In this document: positions 8,783 to 17,302 of the stretch, one piece after another
Position numbering within the stretch: position 1 is the first letter of the stretch
Layout: each line of letters opens with the position of its first letter
Source: Paenirhizobium cremeum
GTDB lineage: Bacteria > Pseudomonadota > Alphaproteobacteria > Rhizobiales > Rhizobiaceae
Direction of reading: 5' to 3'
DNA: 64,000 nucleotides
Assembly (NCBI RefSeq): GCF_022884085.1
Contig: NZ_JAGGCS010000017.1
Location: forward strand, 14,784 to 78,783
Notes under the pieces: generated by a model
Database searches by the model: none
What the model was told of the DNA's origin: nothing
The model's input: only the letters and a program-made list of their open reading frames with translations
Position numbers and translations under genes: made by a program

Positions 8783-9481
8783 TCAGGGAGCCCAGTAGAT
8801 ATCGGGTTTCGTCGCTGACCGGCCAAGTACGGCACGGATCGGCATCTCGTTTTCGTCGCTGCCGGCAAGGGCCTTGTCCAGAACGGCCTTCTTTTCCGCC
8901 CCCTCGATATGAAGCGCGAGGAAACGGGCATCGTAAAGAGCGGAGAAGGAGAAGGTGAGGCGGGGTTCGCCGGCGCCTTCGGCTTCCATGGTCATGACCC
9001 GGCGCGGCAGAGAAAGATCGAGTGCCTCGGCCAGATGGTCGCCGCCGGGAAAGAAGGATGCGGTGTGGCCGTCATTGCCCATGCCGAGGATCACGGCATC
9101 GAAGGGCGCGCCGAGCGATCTCGCCTCGCCGGTTGCAATGGTGGCCGCCTCTTCGATGGAGGCGGCGTCGTGATAAAGCGGCAATACGCGCGCTGCCGCC
9201 GCCGGCCCCTTGAGCAGATGGGTGGAAAGCAGCAGATGGTTGGAGCGCGAATTGTCGGCCGGCACGAAACGTTCGTCGACGAGGGTAATCGTCACCTTGT
9301 CCCATTCGACCGGCTTGCCGGACAGCACCTCGAAGAAAGCCTTCGGCGTGGAACCGCCGGATACGGCGATGGTTGCCGAGCCCTTGAGTTCGATTGCCGC
9401 TTCGAGCGCCTTGGTCACCCGGTTCGCCAGCCCTTCGGCGAGCGCCGGACGGGTCTCGAAGGCGTGCATGTGATGTGCCAT
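8783..9481 (-). CDS. pgl: 6-phosphogluconolactonase
   Basis: A 232-residue Pgl/DevB-type protein that hydrolyses 6-phosphogluconolactone to 6-phosphogluconate. Family sequence includes AVSGGSTPKAFFEVL, then TITLVDERFVP, and GMGNDGHTASFFPG. The start at 9481 is chosen because AGGAAC lies about 7 bases before it; an ATG at 9499 overlapping the zwf stop codon is possible and would add six residues. It sits between zwf (upstream, nearly overlapping) and edd (123 bp downstream) in one transcription unit. A short GC-rich hairpin near 8716-8735 lies between pgl and edd. Confidence 0.95.
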   Translation of the reverse strand: MAHHMHAFETRPALAEGLANRVTKALEAAIELKGSATIAVSGGSTPKAFFEVLSGKPVEWDKVTITLVDERFVPADNSRSNHLLLSTHLLKGPAAAARVLPLYHDAASIEEAATIATGEARSLGAPFDAVILGMGNDGHTASFFPGGDHLAEALDLSLPRRVMTMEAEGAGEPRLTFSFSALYDARFLALHIEGAEKKAVLDKALAGSDENEMPIRAVLGRSATKPDIYWAP

Positions 9482-9491
9482 CAGCCCGTTC

Positions 9492-10964
9492 CTAGTCATT
9501 TTCGTGCCACGTCCGACCGTCGCGTTCGATGAGAGCGATCGCCTGGCTCGGCCCCCAGGTCCCGGCGGTATAGCCCTGGGTGCGCTGTCCGAGTTCTTCC
9601 CAGCCCTTGAGGATCGGATCGACCCATTTCCATGCCGCCTCGACCTCGTCGCGGCGCATGAACAGCGTCTGGTTGGAGCGGATGACATCCATCAGCAGGC
9701 GCTCATAGGCATCGGCATTACGCACGTCGAAGGCCTGCGCGAAGCTCATGTCGAGCGAGACATGGCGAAGACGCATGCCGCCCGGACCGGGGTCCTTAAT
9801 CATCAGCCATTGCTTGACGCCCTCATCCGGCTGCAGGCGGATGACCAGCTTGTTGGCCTCGATACGGCCCGCTGCCTCGTCGAAAATCGAGTGCGGGATG
9901 GGCTTGAACGCGATGACGATTTCGGAAACGCGGCTCGCCAGGCGCTTGCCGGTGCGCAGGTAGAAGGGAACGCCTGCCCAGCGCCAGTTGTTGATCTCCG
10001 CCTTGATGGCGACGAAGGTCTCTGTGTCGGAGGCCGCTTCCAGCTCTTCCGTATAGCCCTTGACCGGGCCGCCGGCGGAAGCGCCGGCCTTGTACTGTCC
10101 GCGCACGGTGAATTTCTCGACATTCGCCGAGGTGATCGGCTTCAGCGAACGCAGGACCTTGAGTTTTTCGTCGCGAACGGCTTCCGCGTCCATCGAGTGG
10201 GGCGCTTCCATCGCCACAAGGCAGAGAAGCTGCAGGATATGGTTCTGTACCATGTCACGCAGCGCGCCGGCCTTGTCGTAATAGGTGACGCGACCCTCGA
10301 GGCCGACGGATTCTGCGACCGTGATCTGCACGTGGTCGATATGGGCGGAGTTCCACAACGGCTCGTAGAGCGCGTTGGCAAAACGCAGCGCCATCAGGTT
10401 CTGCACCGTTTCCTTGCCGAGATAGTGGTCGATGCGGAAGATCTGCTCTTCCTTGAAAACCTTGCCGATGGTGTCGTTCAGCGCTTCTGCCGAGGCGAGA
10501 TCGCGGCCGATCGGCTTTTCGACGACGATGCGGGTGGATTTGGTGATGAGCTTGAAATCCCGGATCTTGTCGGCGATGTCGCCGAAGATCGCGGGAGAAA
10601 CTGCCAGATAAAAGGCACGAACCAGGTCTTTGCCGCTGTCGAGCAGCGCCTTCAGCTTGTCCCAGCCGTCGTTCGACTTGGCGTCGACGGAAACATAGAA
10701 GATGCGGGCGCTGAATTTTGCCACCTCGGCATCGTCGAATTCATCGGGCCGAAGATGCTCCTTCAGGGCGTCCACCGCGAACTTGCGGTATTCCTCGTCG
10801 GTCATCGGCGTGCGCGACGCGCCGATGATGCGGGTCGGCTCGGTCAACTGGCCGGCGAGCTGCCGGTGATAGAGCGCCGGCAGGAGCTTGCGCTCGGCAA
10901 GGTCGCCGGTGCCGCCGAAGACGACATAGTCAAAGGGTTCCACGGGAATGATCTGACTGCTCAT
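9492..10964 (-). CDS. zwf: Glucose-6-phosphate 1-dehydrogenase
   Basis: A 490-residue protein of the standard length. The NAD(P)-binding motif FGGTGDLAERKLLPALY lies at the N-terminus, followed by VVEKPIGRDLASAEALN and the active-site signature FRIDHYLGKETVQNL. It oxidises glucose 6-phosphate to 6-phosphogluconolactone and starts the pgl-edd route. It is the first gene of the operon. About 30-45 bp before the ATG lies an AT-rich stretch with the palindrome AATCGATT, a plausible promoter or regulator site; no hexR-like regulator gene is nearby. Confidence 0.97.
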   Translation of the reverse strand: MSSQIIPVEPFDYVVFGGTGDLAERKLLPALYHRQLAGQLTEPTRIIGASRTPMTDEEYRKFAVDALKEHLRPDEFDDAEVAKFSARIFYVSVDAKSNDGWDKLKALLDSGKDLVRAFYLAVSPAIFGDIADKIRDFKLITKSTRIVVEKPIGRDLASAEALNDTIGKVFKEEQIFRIDHYLGKETVQNLMALRFANALYEPLWNSAHIDHVQITVAESVGLEGRVTYYDKAGALRDMVQNHILQLLCLVAMEAPHSMDAEAVRDEKLKVLRSLKPITSANVEKFTVRGQYKAGASAGGPVKGYTEELEAASDTETFVAIKAEINNWRWAGVPFYLRTGKRLASRVSEIVIAFKPIPHSIFDEAAGRIEANKLVIRLQPDEGVKQWLMIKDPGPGGMRLRHVSLDMSFAQAFDVRNADAYERLLMDVIRSNQTLFMRRDEVEAAWKWVDPILKGWEELGQRTQGYTAGTWGPSQAIALIERDGRTWHEND

Positions 10965-11064
10965 GCGGGCTTCTCTTTCTCGGCACTGTCGGTTTCGTTT
11001 CTAATCTAATCGATTTAAAAAAGCCAGTGGCCCCGAGCCTGAAAAGCACGCAAGTGCGAAAAAA

Positions 11065-12351
11065 TCAGAATCTATCCCGCAGTGCATACCATGTGAGCGC
11101 AAGGAACAGCAGCGGACTGCGGAACTTCGCGCCACCGGGGAAGGGCGGGATCTTCAGGTCCTTCAAAAGATCGAGTTCGCCGGTCTTTCCTGTGATCGAA
11201 TCTGCATAAAGCTTGCCACAGTAATTTGACAGCATGACGCCGTGGCCGGAATAGCCGCCGATCGACATTACGCCTGGCATCACCTCTCGCGCAAACGGCT
11301 TGCGGGGCAGGGTGATGCCAACGGAGCCGCCCCAGGCATGGGTGATCTCGATGTCGTAAAGTCCCGGATAGATCTCGGCGATCTGCCGCCTGATGTGGGA
11401 TGAGATGTCGCCCGGGGTGTCCGACGTATAGGCCTCCCGCCCGCCGAACAGCAGGCGCCCGTCGCGCGTCTTGCGCCAGTAGCGCACCACGAAACGGGAA
11501 TCGGCGATCGCTTCCGCGCCCGGAATGACGTCCGGGAACTTGTCGAGCGGCACGGTCGCGCCGATGAAGGAGCGGATCGGCATGACGTGTGCGGCGGTCA
11601 CCGGCTCGAGGTTCTCGATATAGGCATTGGTGGCGATCAGCACCCGCTCGGCGGTGATCGTGCCGGACGGGGTTTCGATCCGCGTCTTGCCGGCAGATTG
11701 CCGGATCGACGTCGCCCTGGTCATCTCGAAGATCTCGGCGCCGGCTTGTTTCGCCGCCCGGGCGAGCCCGACCAGCAGTTTCAGCGGATGGATATGGCCG
11801 GTGCCCGTATCCCGGGTGCCGCAGAAAAAGCGCTTGGAGCCGACGCGCTCCGCCGTCTCCTTGCCGTCCATGAAGCTTATGTGCGGATAGCCGTAACGGG
11901 TAACGGTCGTCTCCACGGATTGGCGATACTCACGCTCGTAGCCCGCCTTGTGGGAGACGTAGAGCTGGCCCGGCAGGAACTCCATGTCGATGTCGTGTTC
12001 GGCGGCAAAGTCGAGCACGTATTTCTTGGCGTTTTCGGCAAGGTCGAACAGCGCCTTGGAGCGTTCGAAGCCGAGTTCCTCCTCGAGTTCGTCGGGCGAC
12101 GAGCGCTGGCCGGTGCCGAACTGGCCGCCATTGCGGCCGGACGCGCCGTCACCGATGCGGCAGCCTTCGATCACGACGACGGAGACGCCGGACGTCGCAA
12201 GGTTATAGGCGGCCTGCAGGCCGGTGAAGCCGCCGCCGATAATGGCGACGGAGGTCTGTCTGGAACCGTCGAGCGCCGGATAGTCCGGCCGCTCGGCCAC
12301 GGTTTCCTGATACCAGGAGATGCCCGGCGCGATGGGGCTTTGCCACGACAT
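11065..12351 (-). CDS. FAD-dependent oxidoreductase, gamma-glutamylputrescine oxidase-like (DAO family)
   Basis: A 428-residue DAO-fold flavoenzyme. The FAD-binding motif VAIIGGGFTGLQAAYNLA is at about residue 35, and ASGRNGGQFGTGQR is the typical second glycine-rich loop. The C-terminal part has GGSVGITLPRKP and SIGGYSGHGVMLSNY, as in PuuB/OrdL proteins. PuuB oxidises gamma-glutamylputrescine to gamma-glutamyl-aminobutyraldehyde. The gene lies 18 bp downstream of a PuuA-like glutamine synthetase homologue, which supports a role in polyamine or amine breakdown. The exact amine is not proven. A related partial enzyme lies at the right edge of the window. Confidence 0.88.
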   Translation of the reverse strand: MSWQSPIAPGISWYQETVAERPDYPALDGSRQTSVAIIGGGFTGLQAAYNLATSGVSVVVIEGCRIGDGASGRNGGQFGTGQRSSPDELEEELGFERSKALFDLAENAKKYVLDFAAEHDIDMEFLPGQLYVSHKAGYEREYRQSVETTVTRYGYPHISFMDGKETAERVGSKRFFCGTRDTGTGHIHPLKLLVGLARAAKQAGAEIFEMTRATSIRQSAGKTRIETPSGTITAERVLIATNAYIENLEPVTAAHVMPIRSFIGATVPLDKFPDVIPGAEAIADSRFVVRYWRKTRDGRLLFGGREAYTSDTPGDISSHIRRQIAEIYPGLYDIEITHAWGGSVGITLPRKPFAREVMPGVMSIGGYSGHGVMLSNYCGKLYADSITGKTGELDLLKDLKIPPFPGGAKFRSPLLFLALTWYALRDRF

Positions 12352-12369
12352 GGGAAAACTCCTACGGGA

Positions 12370-13806
12370 TCAGACGTTCAGCAGCAGGAATTCGCGTTCC
12401 CACGGACTGATGACCTGCATGAAGGTCTCGAACTCTCCCCTTTTCACGCCGGCATAAAGGCCGATGAACTCCTCGCTCAGCACTTCGGCGAGAGCGGGTT
12501 CGGACTCGAGCAGCGACACGGCTTCGAGCAGCCCACGCGGCAGCTCGACCGAGCCCTCGTTCGCCGTCCCCTCGGAGGCGGCCGTCGGCTCGACCTGCTT
12601 GACGATGCCGAGATAACCGCAGGCAAGCGAAGCCGCGAGCGCGAGATACGGATTGGCATCCGAACTCGGCAGGCGGTTCTCCACGCGTCGGGCGGCGGCA
12701 TCCGAAACCGGCACGCGGAAGGCCGTAGTGCGATTGTCATAACCCCAGGCATTGTTTACCGGCGCCGACATGTCCGGCGTCAGGCGGCGGTAGGAATTCA
12801 CGTAAGGCGCCATCATTACCAGCGTCTTCGGCACGAAGGCCTGCATGCCGCCGATAAAATGGAAAAACTCCTTCGAGGCCGAGCCGTCCGGATTGGAGAA
12901 GATATTCTTGCCCGTCTCGACGTCCACCAGCGACTGGTGGATGTGCATGGCCGATCCCGGCTGGCCCTGCATCGGCTTGGCCATGAAGGTGGCGTATATG
13001 CCGTGCTTCAGCGCCGCCTCGCGGATCGTGCGCTTGAACAGGAACACCTGGTCGGCAAGCTCGATCGGATTGCCGTGGCGCAGGTTGATTTCGAGCTGAG
13101 CCGGGCCTTCCTCGTGGATCAGGGTGTCGATCTCGAGGCCCTGCTTTTCCGAGAAGTGGTAGATGTCGTCGATCAGTTCGTCGAATTCGTTGATGCCGGC
13201 GATCGAATAGCCCTGGCCGCCGAGGATGGAACGGCCGGAGCGACCTTTCGGCGGATGCAGCGGATAGTCCGGGTCGTCGTTCATGGCTACGAGATAAAAT
13301 TCGATTTCCGGCGCCACGACCGGCCGCCATCCCTTGTCCTCATAGAGCTTGAGCACGTTCTTCAAAACGTTGCGTGGTGTGTAGGACGTCTGCTCGCCAT
13401 CGGAGCCGACGACATCGCAGATCACCTGCGCGGTGGGGTCCGTCTCCCACGGCACCACGGAAAGCGTCGAAAGGTCGGGCATGAGCTTCAGGTCGCTGTC
13501 GCGCGGCTCGTAGCGGAAGTTGCCGGTCTCCTCCGGATACTCGCCCGAAATCGTATGGCGGTAGAGCGCGGAAGGCAGTGCCAGCGAGGTGTTGGAGGTG
13601 AATTTCGAGGTCGGCATCATCTTGCCGCGTGGAACGCCGGCGAGATCGGGCGTGATGCACTCGATGTCCTCAATGCCGCGGGCACGCAGCCAAGCGGTCG
13701 CTTCCTTCCATGTCTTCACCCCACGCTTGGACCCGGGATCCGGAGGTATGCTCACCTTTTTGGACGCTGCGCCTTGGGGTCTGAGCATATTTTTCTTCGG
13801 AGGCAT
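12370..13806 (-). CDS. Glutamine synthetase family protein, gamma-glutamylputrescine synthetase-like
   Basis: A 478-residue glutamine-synthetase fold protein, close to PuuA in length. Family sequence includes VAPEIEFYLVA (metal-binding glutamates), GPAQLEINLRHG, and SAMHIHQSLVD. It ends with ISPWEREFLLLNV. PuuA-type enzymes use ATP to join glutamate to putrescine or other amines; true nitrogen-assimilating GlnA has a different pattern. The pairing with the PuuB-like oxidoreductase 18 bp downstream supports an amine-catabolic role. It is divergent from the flavoprotein gene at 13934. Confidence 0.87.
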   Translation of the reverse strand: MPPKKNMLRPQGAASKKVSIPPDPGSKRGVKTWKEATAWLRARGIEDIECITPDLAGVPRGKMMPTSKFTSNTSLALPSALYRHTISGEYPEETGNFRYEPRDSDLKLMPDLSTLSVVPWETDPTAQVICDVVGSDGEQTSYTPRNVLKNVLKLYEDKGWRPVVAPEIEFYLVAMNDDPDYPLHPPKGRSGRSILGGQGYSIAGINEFDELIDDIYHFSEKQGLEIDTLIHEEGPAQLEINLRHGNPIELADQVFLFKRTIREAALKHGIYATFMAKPMQGQPGSAMHIHQSLVDVETGKNIFSNPDGSASKEFFHFIGGMQAFVPKTLVMMAPYVNSYRRLTPDMSAPVNNAWGYDNRTTAFRVPVSDAAARRVENRLPSSDANPYLALAASLACGYLGIVKQVEPTAASEGTANEGSVELPRGLLEAVSLLESEPALAEVLSEEFIGLYAGVKRGEFETFMQVISPWEREFLLLNV

Positions 13807-13933
13807 GTCTCACCGGTTGGGGTTGTTGATGGCGTCATCATACGCGGACTTCTCGAATTGGCGAGGGGGGAAGATCATTGACTTTGGAGATGCGATCGAA
13901 AAGACAGATCTTCTTTGACGCAGGGGCCGGAAA

Positions 13934-15115
13934 TTGGCGCGTATATTTGATGTTGCTGTGATAGGCGCCGGTGCGGCCGGCATGATGTGCGCTCTGACGG
14001 CTGGACAGCGCGGCCGTTCGGTCGTGGTGCTCGATCATGCGAAGGCGCCGGGGGAAAAGATCCGCATTTCCGGCGGCGGTCGCTGCAATTTCACCAATAT
14101 CCATACCGGGCCGAAGAATTTTCTCTCCGCCAACCCGCATTTCGCCAAATCGGCGCTCGCCCGTTTCACGCCCTCCGATTTTGTTGCGATGGTCGAGAAG
14201 CACGGGATCGCCTGGCATGAGAAGACGCTCGGACAGCTTTTCTGCGACGACAGCGCCAAGGATATTATCCGCATGCTGCTCGATGAGATGCGTGCCGGCG
14301 GCGTCGAACTGCGGCTCGGGACGGAAATCGTCGGGATCGAAAAAGGCGTGGACACTTTCCGTGTCGCTACGAATGAGGGCCCCGTCGAGGCGCGGGCGCT
14401 GGTGATCGCAACCGGCGGCAAGTCCATTCCGAAAATGGGCGCGACCGGCTTTGCCTATCGCGTCGCCGGGGATTTCGGCCTGGCGGTCACCGAGACACGG
14501 CCCGGCCTCGTTCCGCTGACGCTGGAACCCAATCTGCTGGCGGAGTTGTCGGTGCTTTCCGGTGTTGCGGTGGACGCGGAGGCCCGCCACGGCAAGACGG
14601 CGTTTCGAGAGGCGCTGCTTTTCACCCACCGGGGGCTTTCAGGCCCCGCCATCCTGCAGATATCGAGCTATTGGCGGGAAGGCGACGAAATCACCCTGTC
14701 GCTGGAGCCGGATCTCGATTTTTCCGCCCTGCTGAAGGCTGCAAAGAAGGAAAACGGCCGGCAGGCCGTGCAGACAGTGCTGGCGCAGCATCTGCCGAAG
14801 AGGCTTGCGCAATATGTCGCCGAGCTTCACCGCATCGAACGGCCGCTTGCGGACCTTTCCGACAAGGTTCTGGATACCATCGGTTCCTTCCTCTGGAGAT
14901 GGCCGATCAAGCCCGCCGGCTCGGAAGGATACCGGACGGCGGAAGTCACCCTCGGCGGCATCGATACGGCCGGCCTCGATTCCCGCACGATGATGGCGAA
15001 ATCCGTGCCCGGACTCTACTTCATCGGCGAATGTGTCGATGTCACCGGCTGGCTGGGCGGTTATAATTTCCAGTGGGCCTGGGCCTCCGGCCGCGCTGCC
15101 GGCGAAAGCATGTGA
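13934..15115 (+). CDS. NAD(P)/FAD-dependent oxidoreductase, HI0933/BaiN family
   Basis: A 393-residue flavoprotein with the dinucleotide motif VAVIGAGAAGMMCALTAG at the N-terminus and the family signature KIRISGGGRCNFTN just after it. The C-terminal region carries TLGGIDTAGLDSRTMMAK and ECVDVTGWLGGYNFQWAW, which are characteristic of the HI0933/YhiN/BaiN family of unknown or poorly known function. The start codon is TTG; a GC-rich purine stretch lies upstream. It is transcribed away from the PuuA-like gene, and no partner gene is evident. Confidence 0.88.
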   Translation: MARIFDVAVIGAGAAGMMCALTAGQRGRSVVVLDHAKAPGEKIRISGGGRCNFTNIHTGPKNFLSANPHFAKSALARFTPSDFVAMVEKHGIAWHEKTLGQLFCDDSAKDIIRMLLDEMRAGGVELRLGTEIVGIEKGVDTFRVATNEGPVEARALVIATGGKSIPKMGATGFAYRVAGDFGLAVTETRPGLVPLTLEPNLLAELSVLSGVAVDAEARHGKTAFREALLFTHRGLSGPAILQISSYWREGDEITLSLEPDLDFSALLKAAKKENGRQAVQTVLAQHLPKRLAQYVAELHRIERPLADLSDKVLDTIGSFLWRWPIKPAGSEGYRTAEVTLGGIDTAGLDSRTMMAKSVPGLYFIGECVDVTGWLGGYNFQWAWASGRAAGESM

Positions 15116-15352
15116 CAGAATTGTCGCAATTGCAGCATTTTGCATGCGCAGCAACAAAATTTCCGCATTCATGGTGTTTTGCGCAAGCTTAATGCCATAA
15201 TTTAGTTCTTGTTAACGTGGCTAGATCATTCTCGACCTATGCCGGCATTCCGCAGTGCAAGATGCCACTCGGAATGGGACATGAGGTCGGACCGGATTGC
15301 CGCGCAGAAACGGCATTGATTTCCCTGAACGGCAGTCTCCAGGATAGAGCCG

Positions 15353-15499
15353 ATGAACAACAGACAAGATCGCAAGTCCCGTGCCATCGCCATTGCCAGA
15401 ACGCGCGACGCCGAACTGGCGCGTCTTCGCAACATGGCCATCATCTGCTTCGGCGCGGCTGCGGCCATCGCTGCACTCGCTATCGGCCTCGCCGGCTGA
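15353..15499 (+). CDS. Small single-pass membrane protein, 48 residues
   Basis: ATG at 15353 opens a 48-residue frame ending at TGA 15497-15499. An AGGA ribosome binding site lies about 8 bases upstream. The first half is basic and polar (MNNRQDRKSRAIAIARTRD), the second half is one hydrophobic helix (MAIICFGAAAAIAALAIGLAG). This layout is typical of small bacterial inner-membrane proteins. A longer overlapping frame from 15217 in another phase has no protein-like character. No family was recognised. Confidence 0.5.
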   Translation: MNNRQDRKSRAIAIARTRDAELARLRNMAIICFGAAAAIAALAIGLAG

Positions 15500-15503
15500 A
15501 GCG

Positions 15504-15797
15504 TCAACATTGACGGCACGATGTCCGCTCGCGGCCCGCGAGCGACTGCCGGCCGGACGCCGCGATCCTGCGGATGTCTCCTTTCGACGAACGGCTCTCC
15601 ACCGTTGAGCGCTTCGCAACCGCCGTTCGCGCCATCAATTGCCTGAACCCTGCTCCCACCCGTCGACGCCACCGCGACAGCCGGCCACCGAACGGCCCGG
15701 TATGGGTTTCGTAAAAGGCCTGTTCGGCTTCGGCCGTTCTTGCCGGCGGCTGCGTCGGGCCGGTCAATGCAATAAGTGTCGCCAGAGCGCTAAGCAT
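15504..15797 (-). CDS. Hypothetical small protein with N-terminal hydrophobic segment
   Basis: A 97-residue frame with an excellent ribosome binding site (AAAGGAGATCC) right before its ATG. The N-terminus MLSALATLIALTG looks like a short signal or anchor; the next 25 residues are proline-, glutamate- and aromatic-containing and credible, but the C-terminal half is arginine- and serine-rich and looks like non-coding GC-rich sequence, so the true product may be shorter or frameshifted. It is divergent from the LysR gene at 15891 across about 90 bp. No family was recognised. Confidence 0.4.
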   Translation of the reverse strand: MLSALATLIALTGPTQPPARTAEAEQAFYETHTGPFGGRLSRWRRRVGAGFRQLMARTAVAKRSTVESRSSKGDIRRIAASGRQSLAGRERTSCRQC

Positions 15798-15890
15798 GAC
15801 GGATCTCCTTTAAGGTCCACAATCCGTCTTTCGATTTATACGTCCAATTCCGATGGATAAACGCCAGAAGCCGTGCGATATCTTTCACTC

Positions 15891-16763
15891 ATGAAAAACA
15901 TCGCCTGGGACGCCTATCAGCTTTTTATAGAAGTCGCCCGCCGGGGAGGGCTGACGGGGGCGTCTTCCGCGAGCGGCCTAAGCCCGGCGACGATCGGTCG
16001 GCGTATGATCGAACTGGAGCGGCGGCTCGGTCGCGAACTCTTCCTGCGCAGTCAGACGGGCTATCGCCTGACCGATGACGGCCGCGAGCTTCTTTCCCAT
16101 CTCGGAGAAATGGAGGCGGCGATCCGCCGGGTCGAGACCTGGCGGCAGGGAGCGGCAGCGCGCGCGCTGGTGCGCATTGCAGCCGGCACTTGGGTTGCCC
16201 GTCTCATCAGCGAGAATTTTCCGGCGATCTGCACCCGGCGCGACGATTTCCGCATCGATCTCTTCATCGCCGAACAGCGTGCAAGTCTCGCCCACCGGGA
16301 GGCCGATATCGGTATCAGGGCCTTCGAACCGGAGGAGCAGAACCTTGCGAAAGTGTTCCTGGGCGAGGTCGCCTACGCCGCCTACAGGGCGCGCAACTAT
16401 GGCGACGGCGAAAACCGCTGGCTGGCGGTCGATCCGGAAAATGCCATTTCATCCTATCTTCGCTGGCCGCATGAAAACCGGCCGGAAAGCATCGTCGTCA
16501 CCGTCAACCGACCGAGTTCGCTGCGCGATCTGGCTATCGCCGGCGCCGGCATTGCCGTGCTGCCCTGCATCGCCGGCGACCTGGAACCGAGGCTCGAACG
16601 GGCCGGCGGCGAAATCGGAGCCTTGCGCCATCGCCAGTGGATCGTGATGAACAATGACGACCGGCATCGCCCGGAAATCCGCACCGTTGTCGATCGCATG
16701 ACGCGGCTGATGCGGGCACATGCCGATCTCTTCGCCGGCAGGCGCCCGAGCCGCGAAGGATAA
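15891..16763 (+). CDS. LysR family transcriptional regulator
   Basis: A 290-residue protein. The N-terminal helix-turn-helix is AYQLFIEVARRGGLTGASSASGLSPATIGRRMIELERRLG, here split by positions about 6-45, followed by LFLRSQTGYRLTDDG. The C-terminal substrate-binding domain is somewhat short and ends with PEIRTVVDRMTRLM. The ATG at 15891 is preferred over an upstream GTG at 15873 because it matches the usual start close to the helix-turn-helix. A likely target is the divergent small gene at 15504-15797; the effector is unknown. Confidence 0.87.
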   Translation: MKNIAWDAYQLFIEVARRGGLTGASSASGLSPATIGRRMIELERRLGRELFLRSQTGYRLTDDGRELLSHLGEMEAAIRRVETWRQGAAARALVRIAAGTWVARLISENFPAICTRRDDFRIDLFIAEQRASLAHREADIGIRAFEPEEQNLAKVFLGEVAYAAYRARNYGDGENRWLAVDPENAISSYLRWPHENRPESIVVTVNRPSSLRDLAIAGAGIAVLPCIAGDLEPRLERAGGEIGALRHRQWIVMNNDDRHRPEIRTVVDRMTRLMRAHADLFAGRRPSREG

Positions 16764-16834
16764 TCAGGCCAGGAGTAGCCGGGAACAATCGGTCCACGGA
16801 GGTTTCGCCGCCGCGACCCGGCGGGACCGCCCAC

Positions 16835-16930
16835 CCGGTCGTGCAGGGTGTCGATGATACAGAGCGCTCCTTCGGTATCGGCGGCGGAGACCTTGATGCC
16901 GAACCGGTCGTTGAGAAAATGCGTCGTCAT
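16835..16930 (-). pseudogene. Fragment of a cupin-domain protein gene (5' end only)
   Basis: From the ATG at 16930 leftward the frame reads about 32 residues that resemble the start of a quercetinase-like cupin protein: FLNDRFGIKVSAADTEGAL, followed by a glycine turn GGPA. After that the frame turns arginine-rich with no HxH cupin motif and runs into the antisense of the LysR gene. This suggests a truncated gene left after a deletion or insertion. It lies just downstream of the Trypco-like gene, read in the same direction. The similarity is judged by eye only. Confidence 0.4.
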
Positions 16931-16955
16931 GCCGAAGAATCGGCGGACCTGCCCT

Positions 16956-17288
16956 CTAAGCGCGTTCGAAGGAGAGTGTGATGCTCGTTTCCACGCCAGC
17001 CGTTACGATGCCGATGCTGCCTTCGGCGCTGATGGCGAGGCCGACTTCCACGCTCTTCAACTGCATCGAGCCAACAGATGATTTTTCGATCTTGCCGATG
17101 ACTTCCTGTAATTGCGCGATGGTTTCGGCGAGTTTCTTGTCAAGCTGCCCCGTGTCCTTCGGCACGTAACCTACAAGGCGCGAAACTGCTTCCCTTAGTC
17201 CATGCTGCTCACCGCCCTTGTCTGCTTCGCGTGTTCTCTCGGGAACGGCCGCCGCGGCCGCAGGCACGATGATGGTCAGGTTGGTCAT
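16956..17288 (-). CDS. Trypsin-co-occurring (Trypco-like) domain protein
   Basis: A 110-residue protein with a GGGAG ribosome binding site before the ATG. Its middle is helical (GQLDKKLAETIAQLQEVIGKIEK), and it ends with the strand pair VEVGLAISAEGSIGIV and GVETSITLSFER. This ending closely resembles the Trypco1 pattern (V.V.FG..LSAE.G..I...... V.L.W.R) described by Aravind and colleagues for small proteins encoded beside trypsin-like proteases in predicted prokaryotic conflict systems. The gene follows the trypsin-like protease gene by 14 bp in the same direction, exactly the context that gives the family its name. The biochemical role is unknown; assignment is by pattern memory, not by a profile search. 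Confidence 0.65.
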   Translation of the reverse strand: MTNLTIIVPAAAAAVPERTREADKGGEQHGLREAVSRLVGYVPKDTGQLDKKLAETIAQLQEVIGKIEKSSVGSMQLKSVEVGLAISAEGSIGIVTAGVETSITLSFERA

Positions 17289-17302
17289 GTCGTTCTCCCG
17301 TT

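Noticed and set aside
11587-13881. A 764-residue open frame opposite the PuuB/PuuA-like genes
   Set aside because: It mirrors well-supported genes; its length results from GC-rich third codon positions, and its sequence is rich in R, G, H and L without domains.
15217-15513. A 98-residue frame overlapping the 48-residue membrane protein
   Set aside because: Cysteine-, histidine- and arginine-rich translation without a ribosome binding site; the other phase has a better one.
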